A program made the position numbers and the translations under genes. 64,000 nucleotides of DNA, taken from assembly GCF_051379705.1 (NCBI RefSeq), contig NZ_CP179868.1, positions 558,001-622,000 of the forward strand. Direction: 5' to 3'. Shown here piece by piece: positions 25,301 through 32,188 of the stretch; the first letter of the stretch is position 1, and every line of letters begins with the position of its first letter. The notes beneath the pieces were generated by a model. It saw nothing but the letters and a program-made list of their open reading frames with translations, was not told where the DNA came from and did not search any database. The stretch is from Ekhidna sp051379705. GTDB lineage: Bacteria; Bacteroidota; Bacteroidia; Cytophagales; Cyclobacteriaceae.

Positions 25301-26233
25301 ATGGACGAGAATAACACATCAGAAAATCAACCATCATATGTAGCACCTAAAAAAAACAGGACTCCTGTTTTCATCGTGATTACATTCTTACTGTTAGCGG
25401 CAGTTGTCTTTTTCTATTATCAGAATCAACAACTTGAAGGTGAAAAGGAAAGACAATTTCAAGAAATTCTGCTTACTCAGGCTAAACTAGATTCCATAGG
25501 TGATGAATTAGATCAACGCATTCAAACCATTAAAGAACTTGGTGGTGAGGTAGATACGCTAGAAGCCATTAAGGCGCAGCTAGAAGCGGATAAAAAACAG
25601 TTATTGGTAGATGCGCAGTATCAAAGAGGTCGTATTACTAAACTCAATAATCGAGTAGATGGCTATAAGGAACTCCTTTTGTTGAAAGATGAAGAAATTG
25701 AGCAATTGAAAGTATTGAACGAGCAACTCTCCGAAGAGAACACTACTCTTAAGGTAGAAAAAAATCAATTGAATCAAACCGTACAGCAATTAGAAGAAAA
25801 CAAAGCAGAGTTAGCAAGTAAGGTAGCTTATGCTTCCAGGCTTCAGATAGAAGGCATGCGGGTAAATGCGATCAATGATAAGGGCAAGGAAAGAGATGGA
25901 GGTGAGTACCGAAATAGACATATAGAGCAGCTTAAGATTCAGTTTACCGTTGTTGAAAATGAGATTGCTCCAATTGAAGGAAAAGACCTGCTTCTACGAA
26001 TCATTGCTCCGGATGGAAATGTCCTTTTTGATGTAACCAAGGGATCGGGTTCGTTTACTTTCGAAAATCGTGAGATGTTCTACACCGCGAAGCAGGAGAT
26101 TCTTTATGATAAGAGCAGTCAGCAAGTCACCTACCTCTACATAAAAGGCAGTGATTATGCAGTGGGTCAGCATAAGGTGGAAGTATACACCGATGACTAC
26201 CTGATGGGGAAAGGGTCGTTTATGGTGAAGTAA
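25301..26233 (+). CDS. Membrane-anchored coiled-coil protein of unknown function
   Basis: 310 aa. A polar N-terminus (about 25 residues) is followed by one transmembrane helix (TPVFIVITFLLLAAVVFFYY, about 22-42). Residues 45-185 form a long coiled coil rich in Leu/Glu/Lys/Gln heptads (QAKLDSIGDELDQRI, LKVLNEQLSEENTTLKVEKN). The C-terminal 120 residues form a beta-rich domain (LKIQFTVVENEIAPIEGKDL, LYIKGSDYAVGQHKVEVYTD) that would lie outside the inner membrane. I do not recognise a family name. Similar one-helix coiled-coil proteins occur in Bacteroidota without assigned function. An envelope scaffold role is only a guess. Confidence 0.6.
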   Translation: MDENNTSENQPSYVAPKKNRTPVFIVITFLLLAAVVFFYYQNQQLEGEKERQFQEILLTQAKLDSIGDELDQRIQTIKELGGEVDTLEAIKAQLEADKKQLLVDAQYQRGRITKLNNRVDGYKELLLLKDEEIEQLKVLNEQLSEENTTLKVEKNQLNQTVQQLEENKAELASKVAYASRLQIEGMRVNAINDKGKERDGGEYRNRHIEQLKIQFTVVENEIAPIEGKDLLLRIIAPDGNVLFDVTKGSGSFTFENREMFYTAKQEILYDKSSQQVTYLYIKGSDYAVGQHKVEVYTDDYLMGKGSFMVK

Positions 26234-26236
26234 TTT

Positions 26237-26256
26237 GAGCTGCGAGCTGCGAGTTG
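26237..26256 (+). repeat. Short tandem repeat GAGCTGC
   Basis: GAGCTGC occurs twice in tandem (26237-26250) followed by a third, altered copy GAGTTG (26251-26256), just after the stop of the coiled-coil gene. Further down GAAACTC and CTCGAAACTC-like words appear. Such words are common in some Cytophagales intergenic regions, but their role is unknown. Confidence 0.5.
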
Positions 26257-26319
26257 ACTAGTTGCAAGGATTTGAATTAGAAATAAACTCGAAACTCAGG
26301 ACTTGAAATTAGCAACCAA

Positions 26320-26395
26320 TCTGCGTCAGGGATAGAGGCGGCATCCTCCGCAGCTCAGCGAAGGAGATATAGCTGATAGCCCGCTCGGACGTCCA
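26320..26395 (+). repeat. Structured intergenic element, probable dispersed repeat or small RNA
   Basis: The stretch contains GTCAGGGATAGAGGCGGCAT, CCTCCGCAGCTCAGCGAAGG and AGATATAGCTGATAGCCC. Inner arms TCCT-c-CGC and GCG-a-AGGA (about 26344-26364) pair around six bases, and GAG(g)CGG (26335-26341) can pair with CCGCTC (26381-26386). The words 'GGATAGAGGCGGCATCC' and 'GATATAGC-GATAGC' resemble an intergenic element I associate with Flavobacteriia and Cytophagia genomes, recalled from memory, not checked. It lies between the coiled-coil gene and the ribosomal protein operon, upstream of the promoter of rpsF. Confidence 0.6.
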
Positions 26396-26423
26396 AATCA
26401 TTGAAATATACTCATAGGCAGGG

Positions 26424-26453
26424 TTGTCAATTCTCGATAATTACTTACTTTTG
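26424..26453 (+). promoter_or_regulatory. Promoter of rpsF-rpsR-rplI
   Basis: TTG (26424-26426), 19 bases, then TACTTTTG (26446-26453), an excellent Bacteroidota promoter. The leader of about 34 bases before the ATG is AT-rich. Confidence 0.72.
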
Positions 26454-26493
26454 CAGCTCATTTTTAAACAAAAGTTCTTAATTTAATTAAAAC

Positions 26494-26862
26494 ATGATGA
26501 AGAATTACGAGACGGTATTCATTTTGACTCCCGTTTTGTCTGAAGCTCAGATGAAGGATACTGTCGGAAAATTCAAGAAAGTTCTAACTGATAACGGCGC
26601 AGAGCTAGTTAACGAAGAGAACTGGGGATTACGCAAACTTGCCTACCCTATCCAGCATAAAACCACCGGGTTTTATCAGCTGTTTGAATTCCGATCAGAG
26701 CCTGAACTTATTGCTAAGCTAGAGACAGAATACAGGAGAGACGAAGCAGTGATGAGATTTCTCACCACTACACTAGACAAGCACGCAGTTGTTTACAACG
26801 AGCGTAGAAAGAAAGGCGAATTCAATAAGAAAAAAGAAACTAAGAAGGAGGCAGCCAAATGA
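26494..26862 (+). CDS. rpsF: 30S ribosomal protein S6
   Basis: 122 aa; binds 16S rRNA in the platform as a dimer partner of S18. The start MMKNYETVFILTPVLSEAQM is the classic S6 N-terminus, with NWGLRKLAYPIQHKTTGFYQ near residues 45-65 and RRDEAVMRFLTT around 85. The C-terminal tail is Lys-rich (KKKGEFNKKKETKKEAA-type). The first two codons are both ATG, either may be used. It leads a three-gene operon rpsF-rpsR-rplI as in most bacteria; the stop of rpsF overlaps the start of rpsR by four bases. A Bacteroidota promoter lies 41 bases upstream. Confidence 0.97.
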   Translation: MMKNYETVFILTPVLSEAQMKDTVGKFKKVLTDNGAELVNEENWGLRKLAYPIQHKTTGFYQLFEFRSEPELIAKLETEYRRDEAVMRFLTTTLDKHAVVYNERRKKGEFNKKKETKKEAAK

Positions 26863-27110
26863 CATTACAAAACGAACCAATAAACAGAGAGCAGAAGAAG
26901 GATAAGTACTGCCGATTCAAAAAGAACGGAATCAAGTACATTGATTACAAAGATCCTGATTTCTTGTTAAAGTTTGTAAACGAGCAAGGTAAGATCCTTC
27001 CTCGAAGACTTACAGGTACGAGCTTAAAGTACCAGAGAAAAGTGTCGCAAGCGATCAAAAGATCGAGACACCTGGCACTAATGCCATATGTTGGAGATTC
27101 CCTTAAATAA
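26859..27110 (+). CDS. rpsR: 30S ribosomal protein S18
   Basis: 83 aa; partners S6 on the small-subunit platform. The sequence KDKYCRFKKNGIKYIDYKDP, then GKILPRRLTGTSLKYQRKVS and QAIKRSRHLALMPYVGD follow the S18 pattern from end to end. It begins inside the last codons of rpsF (overlap ATGA), which suggests translational coupling. rplI starts eight bases after the stop. Confidence 0.98.
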   Translation: MTLQNEPINREQKKDKYCRFKKNGIKYIDYKDPDFLLKFVNEQGKILPRRLTGTSLKYQRKVSQAIKRSRHLALMPYVGDSLK

Positions 27111-27118
27111 GTACTGAC

Positions 27119-27562
27119 ATGGAAGTAATACTAAGAGAAGATATACAAGGTCTTGGCTACAAAAACGATACAGTTGTTGTAAAGCCCGGATATGGCAGAA
27201 ACTTTTTGATTCCAAGAGGAATGGCAATTATCGCAAGTGATTCTAACAAAAAGATGATCAGCGAAAACATTCGTCAGGCAGCCCATAAAGCTGAAAAAGC
27301 TAAGAAAGATGCAGAAGGAATTGCTAAGAAGATTGGTGAATTGACGCTTGAAATCAAGACAAAAGCCGGTGAAAGCGGTAAAATCTTTGGAGCAATCACT
27401 CCAATACAGGTTGCCGAAGCACTGGCTGCTCAAGGTCATGAAGTAGATAGAAAAAGAGTTTCTTTTGAGCAAAAAATCAAAGAGTTAGGTGAATATACTG
27501 CACTGCTTGATTTGCACAAAGAAGTTCACCATCCGATACAAGTGAAGGTGGTTGCTGAATAA
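27119..27562 (+). CDS. rplI: 50S ribosomal protein L9
   Basis: 147 aa; binds domain V of 23S rRNA at the base of the L1 stalk. The N-terminal domain MEVILREDIQGLGYKND, VVKPGYGRNFLIPRGMAI is diagnostic; a long connecting helix (rich in Lys/Ala) leads to the C-terminal domain with SGKIFGAITPIQVAEALAAQ. It closes the operon and is followed by a terminator at 27588-27617. Confidence 0.98.
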   Translation: MEVILREDIQGLGYKNDTVVVKPGYGRNFLIPRGMAIIASDSNKKMISENIRQAAHKAEKAKKDAEGIAKKIGELTLEIKTKAGESGKIFGAITPIQVAEALAAQGHEVDRKRVSFEQKIKELGEYTALLDLHKEVHHPIQVKVVAE

Positions 27563-27587
27563 GCGATTAATTAATAGATATACAAAG

Positions 27588-27617
27588 CCCTGGATCTGAA
27601 CGGTCTAGGGTTTTTTT
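27588..27617 (+). terminator. Terminator after rplI
   Basis: CCCTGGA (27588-27594) pairs with TCTAGGG (27604-27610) with one G-T pair, loop of nine bases, then seven T. Confidence 0.85.
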
Positions 27618-27631
27618 ATGAACTTTATCTT

Positions 27632-28564
27632 ATGAAGTCACCCATTTCAATATTGCTTGTCTACTCATGTCTTTTTACAGCATGCAGCACAGATGATCCC
27701 GATTTCATATTGGATGAAACTGAAGATGGTGAAGAACTTATTGTTGTTGGACCATGTGGAGATAAAGACTATGATATCGGCACACTTCTCTGCACACCTA
27801 CCCTATCCAATGAAGAACTAGAGGTGGTAACCTGGAACATAGAGCGGTTCCCATTAGATGATGAAACATCCAATAAAGTTGCGGCAATAATCAGCGACTT
27901 GGACGCAGACATCTATGCTTTGCAGGAAATCAGTGACGTAGATGCTTTCACCTCACTTGTAAACGCAATAGAAGGATATGAAGGCATGGTTGTGGATGTC
28001 AGAGGTTCTATTGAATTGGCTTTCATCTACAAAAATTCAGCAATCACAAGCATATCTTCTCCGATGTTATTGTTTTCCGGAGAGACAACGCCTTTTCCTC
28101 GCGAGCCTGTGGAATTAGATATTACTCATTCGAATGGACTTACAGTAAAACTTATAAACATTCATCTTAAGTGCTGCGATGGCTCTGAGAATAGAAGAAC
28201 TGCGGCCAGTAACAGACTCAAAGACTACATAGAAGATAATCACTCTGATGAAGATGTGATTATCCTTGGTGACTGGAACGAGGATTTTGATAAAGGATCA
28301 TCCTTTTCCAATTTCATTTTGGACTCGCAAAATTTTGCATTTGTGGATCTTCCCATCTATCAGGGAGATGGTGAGAATTACAGCTACCCATGCACTGGAG
28401 CTTCCTATTGCCCAAGTCATATCGATCATATTCTCATTACTGACGAATTATGCGATAATCTCACAGCAACGTACACAGTTAGATTAGATGATTGCGTGTC
28501 CAATTACCTAACAGAAGTTTCTGATCACAGACCAGTGATGGTTAGTTTGAAAGCCGATGACTAA
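27632..28564 (+). CDS. Endonuclease/exonuclease/phosphatase family lipoprotein
   Basis: 310 aa with a lipoprotein signal (ISILLVYSCLFTAC, Cys18). An acidic linker and two cysteines precede the metal-dependent phosphohydrolase domain (about 65-308): TWNIERFP (metal Asn), DIYALQEIS (catalytic Glu), IHLKCCDGSENRRTAAS, the ILGDWNED motif, and SHIDHILITDE then SDHRPVMV (terminal His). These are the residues of the DNase I/exonuclease III fold. As an exported, lipid-anchored protein it may degrade DNA or phosphate-containing substrates outside the cytoplasm, for nutrient use; the actual substrate is unknown. It stands alone between a terminator and the GSCFA gene. Confidence 0.85.
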   Translation: MKSPISILLVYSCLFTACSTDDPDFILDETEDGEELIVVGPCGDKDYDIGTLLCTPTLSNEELEVVTWNIERFPLDDETSNKVAAIISDLDADIYALQEISDVDAFTSLVNAIEGYEGMVVDVRGSIELAFIYKNSAITSISSPMLLFSGETTPFPREPVELDITHSNGLTVKLINIHLKCCDGSENRRTAASNRLKDYIEDNHSDEDVIILGDWNEDFDKGSSFSNFILDSQNFAFVDLPIYQGDGENYSYPCTGASYCPSHIDHILITDELCDNLTATYTVRLDDCVSNYLTEVSDHRPVMVSLKADD

Positions 28565-28593
28565 AATCTAACTTAGCCAAAAAGAGATTCGCA

Positions 28594-29547
28594 TTGTTTA
28601 AGTTAGAATTTGACATTCCTAAATCCTCTGAAAAAATAACATTATCAGACTCCATCTGCTTAATGGGTTCTTGTTTCTCAGATGAAATTGGTGCTCTTCT
28701 AACTGAAAACAAGATTGACAACCTCTCGAACCCTTTTGGAACGATTTACAATCCACATTCCATTTTCAAACTACTGGCAGATCAGGTCGAATCGAACAAC
28801 ATTATTCAAAGCCAGGAAGTCTTTTATCATTGGGATGCACATGGTATTGTTTCAGGACTAACTGAGGAAGACACTCAAACACTTTTTGAGCACAAAAGGA
28901 ATGATCTCAAGTCCTATCTCACCAAAACACATTGGCTGGTCATCACACTTGGTACTGCGTTTGTTTATGAGTATCAGGAGGAAGGAATTGTAGCCAATTG
29001 TCATAAAGTTTCTACATCAAGCTTTGAGAAAAGACTTCTCAAACAAAGTGAGATAATAAACCAATTTGCCGAACTCCACTCTTATCTTGATGGCATAAAT
29101 CCAGAGTTAAATATTCTCTTTACCATTAGTCCTGTACGGCACATCAGAGATGGACTTATTGAAAACAATCGGAGCAAAGCCATTCTCTTGGATGCTGTGC
29201 ATTTAATCAAGAAAAACTATGCTAATGTTGGGTATTTTCCTTCCTATGAAATACTCATTGATGAACTAAGAGATTACCGTTTCTTCCAAAAAGACATGAT
29301 CCATCCATCTGAAGCGGCTGTGATTTATATATGGGAACGATTTAGTCAAACTTATTTCGATAGAGAAACTCAGGAGATTCTAACTGAATGGAAGAAGATC
29401 AAAACAGCTATTAATCATAGACCTTTTCAACCTCAATCAATTTCGCATCAGAGTTTCTTGAAAAACACATTTGAAAAGCTCCAAAAGATGAATGAAAAAA
29501 TTGATGTAAGTGTTGAGTTGGAAGAATTGAAAAAACAGATCCAATGA
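28594..29547 (+). CDS. GSCFA domain protein (SGNH-like hydrolase family)
   Basis: 317 aa. The family signature MGSCFSDEIG (Gly-Ser-Cys-Phe, here Ser in place of Ala) is near residue 24, followed by NPFGTIYNPHSIF. Further conserved blocks are WLVITLGTAFVYEY, FTISPVRHIRDGL and MIHPSEAAVIYIWERF, the last resembling the Asp/His end of SGNH hydrolases. Bacterial GSCFA proteins are of unknown activity; esterase activity is inferred from the fold. The start is TTG at 28594 because no ATG occurs before GSCFS. Its stop overlaps the next gene by four bases (ATGA), so the two are translationally coupled. Confidence 0.85.
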   Translation: MFKLEFDIPKSSEKITLSDSICLMGSCFSDEIGALLTENKIDNLSNPFGTIYNPHSIFKLLADQVESNNIIQSQEVFYHWDAHGIVSGLTEEDTQTLFEHKRNDLKSYLTKTHWLVITLGTAFVYEYQEEGIVANCHKVSTSSFEKRLLKQSEIINQFAELHSYLDGINPELNILFTISPVRHIRDGLIENNRSKAILLDAVHLIKKNYANVGYFPSYEILIDELRDYRFFQKDMIHPSEAAVIYIWERFSQTYFDRETQEILTEWKKIKTAINHRPFQPQSISHQSFLKNTFEKLQKMNEKIDVSVELEELKKQIQ

Positions 29548-31625
29548 GATTTCTTTCCCTTGTGCTAATCCTTCTGACCTGTTGTCAACCTAAAAGTCAA
29601 AACGATATGTTTGAACACACCAATGAACTTGTCAACTCAACCAGTCCGTACCTTCAGCAACATGCGCACAACCCAGTCAACTGGCAGGAATGGGGATCGA
29701 AAGCACTAGAACAAGCTAAGAAAGAAGATAAGCCGATCCTTGTGAGTATTGGTTATTCAAGTTGTCACTGGTGTCATGTGATGGAAAAAGAATCCTTTGA
29801 AGACACCGCGGTGGCCAGGATTATGAATGAATACTTCATTAACATCAAAGTAGACCGAGAAGAGCGTCCAGATGTAGATCAGGTGTATATGGATGCTGTG
29901 CAAGCCATGGGTTTGCAAGGTGGCTGGCCGCTCAATGTATTTCTCACCCCTGATCAAAAACCTTTTTATGGTGGCACATATTTTCCAAAGGAAGGATGGG
30001 TCAATCTTTTAACAAGCGTAGCTGATGCATTTGAGAAGAATCGAACTAAAATTGATGAATCAGCGGAAGAGTTTACAAAGAGCTTGCAAGCTAAAGAATC
30101 GGAAAAGTATAAGCTGGAAGGAACAGCCTATAAACTAACAGAACAAGAGATAGATACAACTTTTCAAAACCTATCCAGAAAGTTTGATGCTGTAGATGGC
30201 GGCATCAGGAAATCCCCAAAATTTCCCATGCCATCTGTATGGCAATACTTAGCTGCTTACGCTAACCAAACAAGCAACGAATCAGCCTTAAATCACTTGG
30301 AATTCACATTAGAAAAAATTGCAAATGGTGGGATTTACGATCACATCGGAGGTGGATTTGCAAGATATAGTACCGACGAAGAGTGGCACGTTCCTCACTT
30401 TGAAAAGATGCTCTACGATAATGGACAGCTACTGAGCTTATATGCAAACGGATACAAGCTTACTAAAAACCCAAAGTTCAAAACGACTATCAACGAAACC
30501 ATTGAATGGATGAAAAGAGAGATGTTGGATGAATCGGGTGGCTTTTATTCTGCTTTGGACGCCGATAGTGAAGGTGAAGAAGGTAAGTTTTATGTGTGGT
30601 CATATGACGAGCTGGCGAACATTGCAGGTAACAACATGGAAATGCTTTCTGAATATTATGACATCCAAAAAGGAGGTAATTGGGAAGGTGAAAATGCATT
30701 GAGAGTTGTTGCATTAGAGAATGAACTCCAGCAGAAGCATGGCTTATCAAAAGATGAATTCAATGAAATCATTAGCCAATTCAAACAGGATGCATTGGCA
30801 GTAAGAGATACACGAATACGTCCAGGTCTCGACAATAAGCTGATAGCAGGTTGGAACGGCCTGGCTCTTTCTGGACTTACTGAAGCATATCAGGCATTGC
30901 AAGATTCTTCACTATTGGAACTTGCCAATGCAAATGCGGCATTCATTAAATCTCTGGTGAAAGGTGGTAAACTTCATCGATTTCCCGAAAAAGACCTGGA
31001 AGGTTTCATGGAAGATTACGCCGCTGTTATTCAAGCATTTATCAAGCATTACGAGACCACATTCGATCGATCTTTTCTTGAATTAGCAAAATCATTAACT
31101 GAACGAGTTGAGGAAGCTTTCTACGATGAAACTGAAAACTTATACTACTTCAGCAGCGAGACAAGCGATAACCTGATTGCGAGAAAGAAAGAGCTTTTCG
31201 ACAATGTAATTCCTTCCTCCAACTCCATCATGGCCTGGAATCTCATACACCTCGGCACACATTTATATGATGATACGTTAGTTCAAAAAGGTCAATCCAT
31301 ACTAGCTCAGGTGCGAGAGTTAATTATTCAGGAGCCAGAATACATGAGTAATTGGGGAATGCTTGCGATGGAGTTGTCAGACACCTTTGCTGAGGTAATC
31401 ATTGTGGGGCCACAAGCCAAGGAATTTGCAAATCAAATAAACGAGGAATACATTCCGAATAAGATCATTTCTGCAACCCTGGAGGAAGCAGAACTCCCTC
31501 CTTTTGAAATGAAGACAGCTATGAATGGCCAGACGACCGTTTATATCTGCTATAATAAATCTTGCAAGAGACCCGTGACAACTGTAGAAGAAGCGCTAGA
31601 CCAAATCATGAAAACTAAGCAATAA
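29544..31625 (+). CDS. DUF255 thioredoxin-like / YyaL-SSP411 family lipoprotein
   Basis: 693 aa. It begins with a lipoprotein-like signal (MRFLSLVLILLTCC), then NSTSPYLQQHAHNPVNW, the DUF255 thioredoxin domain with SSCHWCHVME (Cys74, Cys77), KVDREERPDVD and GGWPLNVFLTPD. From about residue 200 a six-hairpin glycosidase-like alpha/alpha barrel follows (IYDHIGGGFARYSTDEEWHV, FYSALDADSEGEEGKFYVW). The C-terminus has YICYNKSCKRPV with two more cysteines. This family (YyaL, human SPATA20) has unknown function. In this organism it would be anchored at the envelope, unlike most cytoplasmic relatives. It is coupled to the GSCFA gene. Confidence 0.88.
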   Translation: MRFLSLVLILLTCCQPKSQNDMFEHTNELVNSTSPYLQQHAHNPVNWQEWGSKALEQAKKEDKPILVSIGYSSCHWCHVMEKESFEDTAVARIMNEYFINIKVDREERPDVDQVYMDAVQAMGLQGGWPLNVFLTPDQKPFYGGTYFPKEGWVNLLTSVADAFEKNRTKIDESAEEFTKSLQAKESEKYKLEGTAYKLTEQEIDTTFQNLSRKFDAVDGGIRKSPKFPMPSVWQYLAAYANQTSNESALNHLEFTLEKIANGGIYDHIGGGFARYSTDEEWHVPHFEKMLYDNGQLLSLYANGYKLTKNPKFKTTINETIEWMKREMLDESGGFYSALDADSEGEEGKFYVWSYDELANIAGNNMEMLSEYYDIQKGGNWEGENALRVVALENELQQKHGLSKDEFNEIISQFKQDALAVRDTRIRPGLDNKLIAGWNGLALSGLTEAYQALQDSSLLELANANAAFIKSLVKGGKLHRFPEKDLEGFMEDYAAVIQAFIKHYETTFDRSFLELAKSLTERVEEAFYDETENLYYFSSETSDNLIARKKELFDNVIPSSNSIMAWNLIHLGTHLYDDTLVQKGQSILAQVRELIIQEPEYMSNWGMLAMELSDTFAEVIIVGPQAKEFANQINEEYIPNKIISATLEEAELPPFEMKTAMNGQTTVYICYNKSCKRPVTTVEEALDQIMKTKQ

Positions 31626-31731
31626 TCCAGTTTAGCGGACTTTTAATAAGTCTTGTCGATTTAATTTTCATGCAAATTTCTGGAAGGTATCTTTAAACAA
31701 AGAATGGATTTTCTGTGTTTAATTATTCTAA

Positions 31732-32130
31732 TTGAAGACTGTGAGCAGTGACCTACATATTTTATTGATTGATGATGATCCTACAGTTAATTATCTAAAT
31801 AAAATCATCATTGAAAAATCCAACATTACAGCCACGATATCTGAGTCTACACATGCTGAAGATGCCATCGAACAATTGGCCAATGGAAATTTAAATCCAT
31901 CACTTATTCTTTTGGATTTAAACATGCCCATCATGGATGGATGGCAGTTTGTTGAGCAATTTCAGAAACTCCCCAACCTTGCCTCCAACACAAAGATCAT
32001 TATACTTTCATCTTCAATTAATCCGTTGGATATTGAAAAAGCTTCCAACGTATCAGTGGTCTCAGATTATTTTTGTAAGCCACTTTCAATGGACAATCTT
32101 AAAGAAATAGAAAAAATACTCTCTAATTAA
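31732..32130 (+). CDS. Stand-alone response regulator receiver protein
   Basis: 132 aa consisting of one receiver domain: acidic pair in ILLIDDDPTVN (about 11-15), phospho-acceptor Asp62 in LILLDLNMPIMDGW, the Thr/Ser position in IIILSSSINPLD and Lys in DYFCKPLSMDNL. No output domain follows. Such single receivers are often fed by hybrid or PAS-type kinases in Bacteroidota. It may start at TTG 31732 or GTG 31741; both keep the domain whole. A weak -7 box TATCTTTA lies at 31689-31696. It is followed after 58 bases by a sensor protein that lacks a catalytic ATPase domain, an unusual neighbour. Confidence 0.88.
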   Translation: MKTVSSDLHILLIDDDPTVNYLNKIIIEKSNITATISESTHAEDAIEQLANGNLNPSLILLDLNMPIMDGWQFVEQFQKLPNLASNTKIIILSSSINPLDIEKASNVSVVSDYFCKPLSMDNLKEIEKILSN

Positions 32131-32188
32131 GTCTCTACTCATTGACTAGATTAAATCATGTGTTTAATGATATTATCTTACTAGCAGA

